Counted from the first letter of the stretch, positions 8,363 to 20,765 are shown. The stretch is 64,000 nucleotides of DNA from Casuarina equisetifolia (GCA_028551475.1 CM052357.1:14555931-14619930); one strand, 5' to 3'. The notes: generated by a model not told the origin, from the letters alone. Translations and numbers: made by a program.

Positions 8363-9541
8363 CTTCTTCTCCTTCAACTTAATCCAAGTTGAAGTCTACT
8401 TTACTTCAAGTTAGGAGAGATCTTCTCCTACACTTCACAACTCCCTAACAAGGAGTTATTTCAATTCTTAGTTACAAGGTTTAGGTTAATAAAACCTTAG
8501 TACATCAAGCTAATCCTCAAATATAAGTGAGGAATTAAGCTTATCAGAGAGCCAATTAAACATTTGTAAAATCAATTCAAGCTCTAATCACAAAACCCCT
8601 AATTTTCACAAAGCTAAGGTTTTAGATTTACAAAGATCTTTATATGCAAGTAATATTTTGACGTAATCTAGCATATACAAAGATTAATCTATCAGTTGAT
8701 ATTCACATGATAATGGATTTAAAGGAATATCACCGAAGATTCTTTCTTTCTTCAAGGATTGAAGAACACGGCAGTGAGAGCAAATAATTCAAAGCTTTAA
8801 TCTTTTTTAATCAAATCAGCAATATATTGTTCAACAACCTCCAAACATTCACCCAAAGCTCCTTTTATAGTAGATTATCAAATCTTGAACACTTTAGGGT
8901 TTCGATTCAAACCTGTTTGATATTCTACTGTTGAGACTTGATACAACTGTAAAGATGACGATTTTCGTAGCAGAGAGCCGTTCTGACACATCCATCACTT
9001 CATTCTTCTTCTCGTTGGAAAGTCAGAAATCCATATAGAAGGAGGAGGATGGCTTCGATAAAATTGTAGCTTATGGCTGCGTTTCACTTAAGTGACATGT
9101 GCTCGGGCTGAGCTCTGCGGGCTTGAACTTGACAAGCTTGCTTTATACAGGTCCAATAGTTAATTGGTCCAGCACTGATATGATAGATAGTTGGTCTAGT
9201 AACAGTCCACTAGATACTCGGTCTAGCCATAATTCAATAGATAATCAATCCAACCATAGTGTAATAAATAATCGGTCTAATAATGATGTATTTTCTCTTA
9301 TATTTGAATTGAACAAGTAGCATAACTTTATCCTCCAAAGTACCTATAAACACAATTACCAAGTATCACTTTCTTTTATTATAAGTATTAATATTTTTTA
9401 TTCATTAAATCATACATAAAATAATTCATCTTAACTCCATATGTAATGTTTGATAATGGAATGTAGGAAACCGACCACTTTATAATATCATTAATTGATA
9501 TTATAATTTACACACCTTTTACTTCCTTTAGTAATCAACAT
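8363..9541 (-). mobile_element. 5' LTR of CopB element L, fragment 2 of 3
   Basis: CopB LTR sequence resumes after the TRG composite (CTTCTTCTCCTTCAAC) and runs through the inverted repeat at 9481-9505. At 9541 CopA element C begins. A degenerate minisatellite of roughly 34 bp (ATAGNTNNTCGGTCTAG-like units) lies at about 9145-9290, in the LTR upstream region where other copies carry different short repeats. Confidence 0.9.
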
Positions 9542-10275
9542 TGTTGGGTTTTATGGCTTAACAAGAAGGAGGTTTGAATTGTTAAACTAACAATAATATA
9601 CTTTAGTTGGCAATAAAAAATTCAATCTAGTTAAGTAAACAATTAATAGATTAATAAGCAACAAACATTCAGAGTTATTCAAATCAATAAAGAACAAGAG
9701 AGCAAAGATCCAATTTACCACAGTAGTTAGACACTCAATTCTTGAGTCCTACGTCCACCCTCTTCTCCTTCAATCCAACCAATTGAAGTCTCCTTTACTC
9801 AACTAGATTAGGAGAACACGTTCTCCCTAATCCAAATAATTCCTTTTCAAAGGAATTCTCAAGTCCGAATACAAGTCATGAACAAAAGATCATGTATAAT
9901 AGCAAATTCCCAAATAATATGGTAGTTTGAGGGATATTACTAATCAAAACAACTATTCAAGTATAGATAACAAAGTGCAAAGCTCCTATCACGAAATCCC
10001 TAATCTGAGTAAATTAGGATTTTGGATTTTCCTCAATATTTATGTGTAATGAATATTTTCAAGTGTAATAAGCACATAAATAATGTTATACAAGCTACAA
10101 TCAATTAGATAATCGAAGAATAAGCTGAGTAATCAAATATCACTAAACCCTTGTGAGTCACCGAGAGATAAGCAAACTTGAATCAAGTAATGATTGAGCT
10201 TAAAAGATTGTTTCTTTGCAAAGAGAACACTTCAAATGGTTGTAGATCATCAATCAATCTCTTCACACATACATC
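9542..10275 (-). repeat. 3' LTR of C, end portion
   Basis: It matches the first part (on plus) of the CopA LTR at 30191-31700 up to CTTCACACATACATC, where D's LTR begins. The remaining LTR and C's 3' untranslated part are missing. Confidence 0.85.
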
Positions 10276-11980
10276 TATTGGAAAATAAGGGTTTTGTTTG
10301 TGACAAAATATATTTATGAATATATTTGATAAAATATATTTTTCATAAGTGCAAAAGAAAATTATAGGAAGTAAAAGGTGTACAAATTATTTGATATTAT
10401 AAAGTAACTAGGTTCCTACATTTCTTAATATAATGTTACTATTTAGTGACATTAAGAAAGGATTTATTTAAGTTTCATTATTTAATGCTTTGATGAAGGT
10501 TGAAATATATGGCTCTAGTTTTGGAACAAACCTTAGATCTATCAAGAACTTATATTATATCATTCTTGGATTAATATCATGCTCTCGGGTTGGATATTAT
10601 GTTCTCGGCCTGGATACTATGATCTCAGTGTGGTTATGTTCTTAGCCTAGATATCATGCTCTCGAGCTGGACATTATGTTCTCAGCTTGGATACTATGCT
10701 CTGGGCTTGGCAATGTTCTCGACCTGGATATTACATTTTTAGGCTTGCTCTCGGCCCTGTTATACTCAGCCTCTTAGCTCTCGGTCTATGACTCGCTTAA
10801 GCGAGCTCGACTACTGGTAATGAAACTCATTGTTTCATTAACGCTCACCCTCACTTATCCACCTAATGCCCTAAAGAGTGTATAATCAAAGAGTTGTCAA
10901 AATGAGAGAGTGAGAGAAATGGAGGAACGGTACCGTTGGTGACCGAATCCTCAATGAGAGGATTTCTGATGAGACCGATGTCAGAATGGTCTAATTTGAG
11001 CTGGAGAAGGAAGATTTAAAGGCTAATCTATTGTTCCAACAGGAAGATAGCTTCATGATTAAGGTTTGATGTGTTCGAAACCCTAGCCCTAATTTTTCTA
11101 TTTAAGAGAAGCTATTCTATGGAGAAGGGTTTGATAACTTATAATATGGAGAATCTTTACTCAAGGAGACTTGAGTAAAGATTCTATTATTGAGCTCATT
11201 CTTTGATCATTCAATCTTCGTGACGTTCGGTGAAGTTTAAGCCTATGGTGATATTGTGATTAAATATCGATTTGTTTGTTTATATCATCGATTGGATCTT
11301 TTATAACTTTGTTTATGTGCTGATTTCATTAAAAAAATTAATTATTGCACACAAATATTGAAAGGAACCCAAAACCCTAATTTATTTCATTTTAAGGTTT
11401 TTGTGATAGGAGCTTAGAATTTTTATAATTACATCAGATCAGCTCCTATAATTACAGAATCCCACAATTTGTCATATCATTTGGGATATGTAATTGATTT
11501 ATGATCTTTTGATTATATTGTATAATCTTGTACAAGCATTTCCTTGAAGAGGAATTGTTTGAGTTAGGGAGAATGTTTTCTCCTAACTTGGTTAAGTAAA
11601 TGAGACTTCAATTGGTTTGATTGAAGGAGAAGAGGGTGGACGTAGGACTCAAGGTATGAGTACCGAACCACCGTGGTAAATTTGGTGTGAATATCTTTGC
11701 TTATTATTGCTCTAACCTTTTTATAATATTTGCTACCATATTATTTGTTCTTAATCTAAAAGAATATTGGAAACATATAAGTGTAGAATATTCTTGATAA
11801 AGTGTTGTTTGACTTGGAAGAAGAGCACAAATGTTTGAGATTTGTTTGTTTTTATATTAAGACTATTTGTGTGTTTCTGTCCATAAAATTGAATTGTATT
11901 ATTTTTAATATAATACTTTAGTTTTAAAATTGCTGATATAACAATTCAACCCCCTTTTTATTAAGCCATAAAAACAAACA
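10276..11980 (+). repeat. 5' LTR of D
   Basis: A 1705-bp CopA LTR from TATTGGAAAATA (first G mutated to A) to AAACAAACA. The family inverted repeat is half lost near 10390. A degenerate repeat of about 36-40 bp (GCTCTCGGGCTGGATATTATGTT-like) occupies 10575-10760. The 3' part keeps the GAGGGTGGACGTAGGACTC block and the CCCCCTT...AAGCCATAAAA end. Confidence 0.88.
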
Positions 11981-11981
11981 A

Positions 11982-11993
11982 TTGGCATCTAGA
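11982..11993 (+). other. Primer-binding site of D
   Basis: TTGGCATCTAGA, a degraded initiator-Met tRNA site, follows the LTR end directly. Confidence 0.75.
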
Positions 11994-12042
11994 GCTAGGT
12001 TTTTTGATTAAAAGGATTAACATCCTAGAGTAGATCCATACT

Positions 12043-13612
12043 ATGGCTTCTGACAAAGGTTTAGCTATTACGGGTTTTAATAAACCTCCCTTGTTTCATG
12101 GCATTAATTTTAGGCATTGGAAACAATTAATGCAAGTCCTTGTAATAGGCCAAGATCCAGAAGCTTGGCAAGTAATCAGGAAGGGTATTACATTACCCGA
12201 AATTGATGAGTGATCAAAAAATGAAGCTAAACTAATGGGGTTAAATGCTAAGTACATGAATATGATCTATAGTGGTCTTAAAGCACATGAGTTTAACAAA
12301 GTGTCCTCTTACATCACCAATAAAGAAATTTGGAATAAATTAGAAGTCATCTATGAAGGAACTCAAAAGGTAAAGTCTTCTAAAGTTACTATGCTTACAC
12401 ATGAATATGAATCATTTGTTATGAAAGATTCTAAAACTATTAGTGATATGTTTGGTAGATTCACTGAAATTATTTCTGAGCTTAAATTGTTAGGAAAAAC
12501 CTATACAAATGAGGAAATGGTAAGAAAGATGCTAGTATCCCTACTTGAAAGTTGGGATCCTAAAAAGATGGCCATAGAAGAAGCTCATGACCTAGATGTG
12601 CTGATTTTAGATGACTTGCTAGGTTCTCTTAAAACTCATGAAATGTAGCTTATGAGAAGAGAAAAAGAAAAGGAAAACAGAAGATCACTTGCACTTAAAG
12701 TAGAAGTTGAAAAGGTTGAAGAGGAAGAGTCAGAAAATGATGAAGTAGCTCTTATAGCTAGGAGATTTAGAAAATTCTTGAGAAAGGGATTAAGTAAAAA
12801 TGTAAGGCAAACTAGAAGAAAAGAATCAAATGAGCCTAGGGAAAATGTGTGTTATGAATGCAGAAAACCAGGACACATCAAGATTGATTGTCCGATGATC
12901 AAGAAGAGAAGCAACAAGAACAAAAAGAAAGCCATGATTGCTGCCTGGGATGATAAGAACTCCTCATCTAATGAAGAAACTTAAGAAGAAGTTGCAAATC
13001 TATGCCTAACCGCAACAACAACTCTTAAGAAAGAAAATAGTGAGGTAAATGATTTTGAACTATTTCTTCAAATAAACTTTGGGTTAGAAACTACATTTTT
13101 TGATTTAGTTGAGTATGTAAATAAATTAAAAGATAAATACAAAAAGCTAAAAGCAAAAAATAAATCTGAAAAACAGAAAATGTTAACTTCTGTACATAAC
13201 ATTGGTTTAATTGATGTACATAATAAACAAAGTATAGCAACTGCTGCATGCAGAGATTAAACTGAAAAGGAAGATGCTTCAATTTCCGTGAATGACAACA
13301 TTAGTATTTTTGCTAATGCATATATGAAATATGATGCTTGCATGAATGATATGTATGAGAAACAAATAAAATTTGAAAACATAACAATAGAAACAGAAAC
13401 TTTTTGTGATATCAATGCATGTTATGATATTGAAATACATGTTAAAAATAACTCATAAGTATATGTTGAAAATCTTAAGAATAGAGTCCTTGAGCTAGAA
13501 AAAGAAAATTATGACTTGAAATCAAAACTTGATGCAACTAATCTGTTGTTGAAGAAATTTACTAAGGGTAATGGCATGTTAGATAGGATTCTAAATTCTT
13601 AAAAAGGTATAT
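12043..13612 (+). pseudogene. Copia gag of D, with intact CCHC knuckle
   Basis: The ATG at 12043 opens MASDKGLAIT, then the gag core (HWKQLMQV, DPEAWQV, NMIYSGLKAHEFNKVS, KVKSSKVTMLTH, MVRKMLVSL). A charged stretch (RREKEKENRRSLALKVEVEK) leads to the knuckle CYECRKPGHIKIDC at 12850-12891, the only complete CX2CX4HX4C among the three CopA gag copies. Stops occur at 12211 (TGG to TGA), near 12646 (TAG) and at 12982 (CAA to TAA). After the knuckle comes a long coiled-coil-like region (ELEKEN.DLKSKLDA) with further stops. The number of stops shows it has been inactive for a long time. Confidence 0.85.
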
Positions 13613-13890
13613 ATGATAAGGTGGGACTAGGATATAAATTGAATGACAAATCAAAATCATTTACTCATTTCTTTAAAGAAAAAGAATGTTCAATTCCATT
13701 GATGTTCTTTTTGTAATTATTATGGTTATAATTTTGATAAATGTCCTGTAAGACTCAGAACAACTTACAAAGTAAAGAAAATTTGGTTGCTTAAGAATGA
13801 CATAACTCTAAGTCAAACTAACTAACACTCATGGACCCAAAATAAAAAGGGTACCAAGCACTTCAACAATCAAATTTGTTTTTGTAGGTT

Positions 13891-15123
13891 ATGAGTGCAC
13901 AAGTGAGGAACAAAAACCTCAAGAACATGTGGATTCTGGATAGCAGATGTTCTCAACACATGACTGGGATGAAGGAGCTCTTCTTAACACTTGAGTTGAA
14001 AAATGGAGGTATGATGTCTTTTGGAGATAACTCTAAAGGAAGAATAAAAGGAATGGGAACAATAGGTAATCCTAATACCCTACTTATATTTGAAGTTTTG
14101 CTTGTAGATGAATTAAAATTTAATCTACTTAGCATAAGTTAGTTATGTGATAAAGGATTCAAAATAAAATTTGCAAAAGAAATTTGTCTTATTGAGCATG
14201 CTGAACATAAAATGAAGATTGTTGGAAATAGAAAAGACAATATCTATGTGCTTGATTTAAGTAAATTGAATGTTGAACAAACATGCTTGGTTGTGAATAA
14301 AAATATTGATGCTTGGTTGTGGCATAGAAGGCTAGGACATGTGGGTCTAGGGTTGATAGAAAAACTGGGTAAATATAATCTAGTAAAAGGTCTTCTATCT
14401 TTAGAATTTAACAATGATAGAATATGTGAAGCATGCATTAAGGGTAAACATACACAAAGTAGCTTCAAATCAAAGCTTGTGGTGAGTACATCTATACCAT
14501 TAGAAATACTACACATGGACCTTTTCGGCCCTATGAGAACAGCAACACTAAATGGTTAATATTATGTCTTAGTCATTATAGATGATTATTCTAGATTCAT
14601 ATAGACATACATGCTTGCTAGAAAAGATGAGGCATTTGAAAAATTTGTTGAATTTTGTAAAATGATTCAAAATGAAAAAGGTTTTTCAATCATAAAGATA
14701 AGAACTATTCACGGTGGTGAATTTGAAAACCAACTTTTTGAAAAATTTTGTTTGGAAAATGGTATTTCACACAATCTTTTAGCTCCTAGAACACCATAAC
14801 AAAATGGTATTGTTGAAAGGAAAAATAGAACTCTTCAAAAAATGGCTAGGACCATGATGTGTGAATATAATTTTCCTAAACATTTTTAGGGAGAAGTTGT
14901 AAACACAGCTTGTTATATTTCAAATCATGCTTTAATAAGACCTATTTTGAAAAAGACACCTTTTGAATTATTCTTTGAAAGAAAACCAAATATTTTGTAT
15001 TTTCATGTTCTTGGTAGCAAATGTTTTGTTTTAAATCATGGAAAATAAACACTTGGGAAATTTGATTCCAAAAGTGATAAAGCAATATTTCTTGGATATT
15101 CTCATACAAGTAAGGCATATAAA
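13891..15123 (+). pseudogene. Copia protease and integrase of D
   Basis: The protease begins with the block WILDSRCSQHMTG; the family has DSG at the active aspartate, here DSR. Next come FGDNSKGRIKGMGTIGN and LLVDELKFNLLSIS. The integrase HHCC part reads WHRRLGH...CEACIKGKH, followed by the core with HMDLFGP, a DDYSRF block, HGGEFE (the second aspartate is replaced: RTIHGGEFE) and the glutamate in VERKNRTLQ. In-frame stops occur near 14557, 14604, 14799, 14889 and 15047. It ends in the GKFDSKSDKAIFLGYSHTSK block. Confidence 0.85.
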
Positions 15124-15175
15124 TAAGAATATCAAAGCAATGTTTATATTTATATGCTCTAATTGTTTCAATATT
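15124..15175. other. Junction between D and inverted C
   Basis: This short filler holds two copies of TTTATATGCTCTAATT(A/G)TT. On its left the forward D integrase ends, and on its right the reverse C RNase H begins. It is probably repair sequence at a deletion or inversion breakpoint. Confidence 0.65.
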
Positions 15176-16640
15176 TATATGCTCTAATTATTGTTTCATC
15201 CACAAGATTTGAGCACAACTACTAGCAGCAACTATATATTCTGTTTTAGTGGAGGAAAAAGCTACATAATTTTGTTTCTTGGAGTGCCAAGAGATAAGCA
15301 TGTTTCCGAGATAGTGACATCCACCACTCGTATTCTTCCTATCTAATTTGCAGCCAGCATAATCTGAATCACTAAAGGCATGCAAATTCAGAGTTGTATC
15401 TTTAGGATACTAGATTCCTAAGGAAACTGTGTCTCTAAGGTATCTAAAGATTCTTTTAATAGCAACTAGGTGCTATTCTTTAGGATTGGATTGATACCTA
15501 GCACACAAACACACATTAAACATGATATTTGGTCTAGATGCAGTCAGGTATAGCAAAGAACCAATCATTCCATGATATGATTTAGTGTCTATGCTAATTT
15601 CATTTTCATCATTCAATAGTGATAAAGAAGTGCTCATAGGTGTCTTCATTGGTTTGGAGTCATGCATCTTATATTTCTTAAGCAATTCATTTATGTATTT
15701 GGTTTGACTTATGAAGGTTCTTTTGTTTGTTTGTTTGATTTGCAACCCAAGAAAGTATGTTGACTCACCCATCATGCTCATCTCAAACTCACTTTGATGC
15801 ATGCAGCAAATTCTTCACATAGTGTAGAATTTGTACAACCAAATACAATGTCATCAACATATATTTGAACAATTAAATTTTTTTTCCTTTATTCTTTATA
15901 AATAAAGTGTTGTCCACTTTTCCTTTTCTAAAACCACTATTAATCAAGAAAGAACTTAGTTTATCATACCATGCCCATGGAGCTTGTTTCAAACCATATT
16001 TGAATGAATATGATCTTCAAATTTAGGTGGTTGTTCAACATATACCTCTTCCTTTACAATACCATTCAAAAATGCACTCTTGACATTCCATTTGAAATAA
16101 GGTAAAGTTCATACAGCAAGCAAAGGCAAGTAAGATCTTAATTACTTCTAACCTAGCCACTGGTGCAAATGTTTCATCATTGTCAATTCCTTTTTCTTAA
16201 CTATATTCTTGTGCTACTAATTTAGCCTTATTTTTTTATGATAGTACCATTTTCATCTAACCAGATGATCAGTTGGTCTAGGAACTAGATTCCAAACCTT
16301 GCTTCTTTTAAACTAATTTAATTCTTCTTGCATAGCAAGGAACCAATTTTCATCTTTAAAAGTCTCATCTACTTTCTTTGGCTCTACTTGAGATAGAAAG
16401 GCTTGATGTTCATAGGTGTTGTGAACCTGAGAACTTGTGCTCACTCTAAAATTGGGATTTCCTATGATGTGATCTTGATCTACTTCATTTCTTACTCTAG
16501 GAAAGGAAGGTTCCCTAGTTTCAGACTCCTTCTCAACTTTAGCCCTTTTAGAGCACTCTTAGATCCAATATTCTTTTTTGTTTCTAGAATACCGTGACAG
16601 TTATCTTCAAACTTAACATGGATTGACTCTTCTACAACTA
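15176..16640 (-). pseudogene. Copia RT and RNase H of C
   Basis: On the minus strand, 16400 to 15830 carries the RT fingers and palm with frameshifts, and the catalytic block YVDDIVFG is intact near 15880-15850. 15802-15473 is open and reads FEMSMMGESTYFLGLQIKQT, then KKYKMHDSKPMKTPMS and MIGSLLYLTASRPNIMF. The RNase H part (15385-15188) is open: HAFSDSDYAGCKLDRKNTSG, SWHSKKQNYVAFSSTKTEYI, ending LWMKQ. The usual RNase H end and the 3' untranslated part are absent. Confidence 0.85.
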
Positions 16641-18250
16641 AAGTTCATTTATTGAACACTTTATATGCCTTACTTGTATGAGAATATCTAAGAAATATTA
16701 CTTCATCACTTTTGGAGTCAAACTTTCCAAGTGATTCTTTTCCATGATTTAAAACAAAACATCTACTACCAAAAACGTGGAAATGTGAAATGTTTGGTTT
16801 TCTTTCAAAGAATAGCTCAAAAGGTGTCTTTTTCAAAATTGGTCTTGATAGAGCACGATTTGAAATATAATAAGTTGTGTTTACAGCTTCTCCCCAAAAA
16901 TATTTAGGAAGATTATATTCACACATCATGGTCCTAGCCATTTCTTGAAGAGTCCTATTTTTCCTTTCAACAACATCATTTTGATATGGTGTTCTAGGAG
17001 TTGAAAAGTTGTGTGAAATACCATTTTCTAAACAAATTTTTTCAAAAAGTTGATTTTCAAATTCACCACCATGATCAGTTTTTGTTTTTATGATTGAAAG
17101 ACCTTTTTCATTTTGAACCATTTTACAAAATTCAGCAAACTTCTCAAATGCTTCATCCTTTTTAGCAAGTAAGTATGTCTATGTAAATCTAGAATAATCA
17201 TCTATGATGACTAAGACATAATATTTACCATTTAGTGTTGTTGTTCTCATAGGATCAAAAAGGTCCATGTGCAATGTCTCTAATGGTCTAGATGTACTTA
17301 CCACAAGCTTTGATTTGAAGCTACTTTGTGTATGTTTATCCTCAATACATGCTTCACACAATTTGTCATTGTTGAACTCTAGAGATGGAAGACCTTTCAC
17401 TAGGTTATACTTATACAATCTTTCTATTAAGCCTAGACCTGCATGTCTGATGCGGATGCACTTAAGGCCCAATATTATGAGTTCTAATATCAAAGAATTA
17501 CAAGCCCACAACATACTCCAGTGGGTGCAAGAAGGCCAAGATTGAAGAAGCAGCCCAAGAATATTCCATAGCATCTCTGCAGGCTTTAATATGGGGGGTT
17601 TCCTAAATAATTGTTGAGTCCTTAATTTCTTAGGTTTAATTTATTGTTTGAGAATATTTCCTTTTGTTTGGTTTTCTATAATTGTCTAGATTCCTGATTT
17701 ATCTAGGTTTCCATACTTGTCAGATTTATGATTTGTCTAGGATTCCTTATTTGTCAGAATCCAGATTTGTTAAGACTTTCTTAATTATAAGGATTCTTGA
17801 TTTATCAGGATCCTTCTAGAATTAGGTTTTAAGGATTCTTGATTTACTAAGATCCTTCTAGAATTAAGTTTAGTTGCCTATTTAAAGGGAGCATTGTTTC
17901 AATTGTAAGAGTTGTTTTCAAGAGAATAGAAACCCCAAAGTTGTGTGATCAACTTTTGCATCCTTTATCCAATTCTTGCCAGGGATTGGTGGTGGAGCAC
18001 CTCCTTGACTAGTGGTGTTGCCTTTACGTCTTGAAGCTTGTTGGCATCTATCCTTTTATTTTGATTATTCCTATTTTCGTTTTTTTCTCCCTTCCTCCCT
18101 ACCAAACACTCACTTTTCCCACAAAAAAACCCAAAACACCAAAAAAACGATTTTTACATATTTTCTAAACCCGAGCTCGCTCAAGCCCACTATAACATTC
18201 GCATCAATGTCCTAGCCTTCTATGCCACAACCAGGCATCAACATTTTTAT
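16641..18250 (-). pseudogene. Copia integrase of C, split by a solo TRG LTR
   Basis: The HHCC part (18250 to 18207, resuming at 17457) is interrupted by the solo LTR, whose ATGTC duplications flank the break. The rest gives RHAGLGLIERL...CEACIEDKH, then the catalytic core with HMDLFDP, DDYSRF, a TGG-to-TAG stop near 17180, then an open 158-codon stretch (17121-16645) with TDHGGEFE and VERKNRTLQ. Both visible core catalytic residues in that stretch are kept. It ends in FDSKSDEVIFLRYSHTSKAYK. Confidence 0.85.
17458..18206 (+). mobile_element. Solo TRG LTR
   Basis: A 749-bp TRG LTR with ends TGATGCG and CGCATCA and a perfect ATGTC duplication (17453-17457 and 18207-18211). It is a clean LTR-LTR recombination product left in the integrase of C. 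The LTR-encoded tail is present but altered (QELQAHNILQWVQEGQD frame). Confidence 0.93.
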
Positions 18251-18670
18251 TCACAACCAAACATCAACATTTTTATTGACAACCAAGCATGTTTGTTCAA
18301 CATTCAATTCACTCAAATCAAGCACATAGATGTTATTTTTTCTATTTCCAACAATCTTCATTTTATGTTCATCATGCTTAACAAGACAATTTTCTTTTCC
18401 AAATTTTATCTTGAATCCTTTATCACATAACTGACTTATGCTAAGAAGATTAAATTTTAGCTCATCTACAAACAAAACTTCATATATAACTAGGGTATTA
18501 GGATTACCTATTGTTCCCATTCCTTTTATTCTTCCTTTGGAGTTGTCTCTAAAAGACATCATACCTCCATTTTCCAACTCAAGTATTGAGAAGAGCTCCT
18601 TTATCCCAATCATGTGTTGAAAACAACCACTATCTAGAATCCACATGTTTTTGAGCTTTTTGTTTTTCAT
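18251..18670 (-). pseudogene. Copia protease of C
   Basis: The minus-strand frame opens NMWILDSGCFQHMIG with the active-site DSG intact, followed by FRDNSKGRIKGMGTIGN, the LFVDELKFNLLSISQL block and the linker to integrase (IVGNRKNNIYVLDLS). It is open for 139 codons, the best-preserved protease of the CopA copies, but it sits in a polyprotein broken elsewhere. Confidence 0.8.
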
Positions 18671-18689
18671 TTATGCACTTATAACCTGC

Positions 18690-20504
18690 AAAAACAAATT
18701 TGATCATTGAAGTGCTTGGTACCTTTTTTGTTTTGGGTCCATGAGTGTTAGTTGGACTTAGATTCTTGTCATTCTTAGGTAGCCAAAGTTTCTTTACTTT
18801 GTAACCTTTTCTAAGTCTTATGGGACATTTATCAAACATATGACCAACATAATTACAAAAAGAACATTTACTATTGTGCAGCGGAATTAAGCATTCTTTT
18901 TCTTTGAAGAAATGAGTAAATGATTTTGATTTGTCATTCAATTTATATCTTAGTCCCACTTTATCATATATGCCTCTTTGAGAGTTAAAAATTTTGTCCA
19001 ACATGCTACTACTTTTTGTGAATTTTTCAATCAACAAATTAATTGCATCAAGTTTTGACTTCAAATCACCATTTTCCCTTTCTAGCTCAAGAATTCTACT
19101 TTTAAGAGTTTCAACAAATACATATGAGTTATTTTCAACATGTATTTTAACATTAGAACATACACTATTATTGTAGGTAGTTTCTATTTCTACGTTCATG
19201 TATTTAGATTTATTTTGTTTCTCATACATATTATTCATACATGCATCATACTTTACATATGCATTAGCAGGGATACTAATGTTATCATTCACCGAAATTG
19301 AAGCATCTTTTTGTTCAGTTTCATATCTACATGTAGCAGTTGCTATACTCAGTTTATTATGTACATCAGTTAAAACAGTTTTATTAGCATGTGCAAAAGT
19401 CAACATTTTCTATTTTTCAGATTTATTTTTTGCTTTTAACTTTTTGTATTTATCTTTTAATCTATTTGCATACTCAACTAAATCAGAAAATGTAGTTTCT
19501 AACCCAATGTTTATTTGAAGAAATAGTTTAGAATCATTTACCTCACTATTATCTTCCTTGAGAGTTGCTATTGCAGTTAGGCATAGATGTGCAACTTCTT
19601 AAGTTTCTTCAATAGATCAGGAGTTCTCACCATCCCAGGCAGCAATCATAGCTTTCTTTTTGTAATATTGATGTGTCCTAGTTTTCTACATTCATAACAC
19701 ACATTCTCCCTAGGTTCGTTTGATTCTTTTCTCCTAGTTTGTCCTATGTTTTAAATTAATCCTCTTCTTAGAAATTTTCTAAATCTCCTAGCTATAAGAG
19801 CTACTTCCTCATTTTTCAACTCTTCCTCTTCAACCTTTTCAACTTCTACTTTAAGTGCAAGTGATCTTCTATTTTCCTTCTCTTTTTCTCTTCTCATAAG
19901 TTGCATTTCATGAGTTTTAAGAGAACCTAGCAAGTCATCTAAGTTCAGCACATCTAGGTCATGAGCTTTTTCTATGGCCATCTTCTTAGGATCCCAACTT
20001 TCGTGTAGGGATACTAACATCTTTCTTACCATTTCCTATTTGTATAGGTTTTTTCTAACAATTTAAGCTCAGAAATAATTTCAGTGAATCTACCAAACAT
20101 GTCACTAATAGTTGCAGAATCTTTCATAACAAATAATTCATTGTCATGTGTAAGCATAGTGACTTTAGAGGACTTTACCTTTTTAATTCCTTCATAGATG
20201 ACTTCTAATTTGTCCCAAATCTCTTTACTGGTGAGGCAGGAGGATACTTTGTTAAACTTATGTGCTCTAAGACCACTATAGATCATATTCATGGACTTAG
20301 CATTTAACCCCATTAGTTTAGCTTTATTTTTTGTCCACTCATCAGTCACAAGTAATGTAATACCTTTCTAATTACTTGCCAAGCTTCTAGATCTTGGCCT
20401 ATTACAAAGACTTGCATTAATTGTTTCCAATGCCTAAAATTAATGCCATCAAACAAGGGAGGTTTATTAAACCCTGTAATAGCTAAACCTTTGTCAGAAG
20501 CCAT
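18690..20504 (-). pseudogene. Copia gag of C
   Basis: The start ATG at 20504 (MASDKGLAITGFNKPPLFDG) leads through the gag core in two shifted frames (20349-20026 and 20032-19751). The knuckle is damaged: the first half CYECRKLGHIN is present near 19700-19670, but about 40 bases containing its last cysteine are deleted. The following coiled-coil-like region (19406-18630) is open for 258 codons, with LELERENGDLKSKLDA and a second, downstream CSFCNYVGHMFDKCPIRL motif of CX2CX4HX4C spacing. The second knuckle-like motif is notable and is less well kept in A and D. Confidence 0.82.
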
Positions 20505-20554
20505 AGTATGGATCTACTTTAGGATGTTAATCCTTTTAATTAGAGAACCTGGCT

Positions 20555-20566
20555 TTAAATGCTAAT
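20555..20566 (-). other. Primer-binding site of C
   Basis: The minus strand reads ATTAGCATTTAA directly after the 5' LTR end at 20567, a decayed initiator-Met tRNA site. Confidence 0.65.
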
Positions 20567-20628
20567 TGTTGGGTTTTATGGCTTAACAAGGAGGGGGTTG
20601 AATTGTTAAACTAACAATAATATATTTT
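20567..20628 (-). mobile_element. 5' LTR of C, fragment 1 of 2
   Basis: This is the LTR 3' end on minus (plus strand TGTTGGGTTTTATGGCTTAAC). It is cut at 20628 by the CopB LTR M and resumes at 30191 with CTTTTGATGGCAG, as in the uninterrupted copy at 9590-9610. Confidence 0.88.
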
Positions 20629-20765
20629 TGTTAGGTTTTATGGCTATCCAAGAAAGGAGGGATTGAATTGGATATTTAGAACTTATGTTAATTTAAATAA
20701 TTTTTTTTTATTTCTTGCTTAACAATGACAATAAGGTTCACTATCATAATAATATCAGAGCATAT
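20629..20765 (-). mobile_element. CopB solo LTR M, fragment 1 of 2
   Basis: It starts TGTTAGGTTTTATGGCTATCC on plus and is cut at 20765 by element A. The rest is 28780-30190. The joined length is about 1.5 kb and no internal region is attached, so M is a solo LTR. Flanks ATTTT and CTTTT are an imperfect 5-bp duplication. Confidence 0.85.

Larger units (their letters stand above)
10276..15123 (+). mobile_element. CopA element D, 5' half only
   Basis: D is a forward CopA element with 5' LTR, primer site, gag, protease and integrase. It stops after the SHTSKAYK block, shortly before the RT. The next recognisable sequence, at about 15176, is C's RNase H on the other strand. A deletion that removed D's RT, RNase H and 3' LTR, together with part of C, explains this arrangement. 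Confidence 0.85.
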
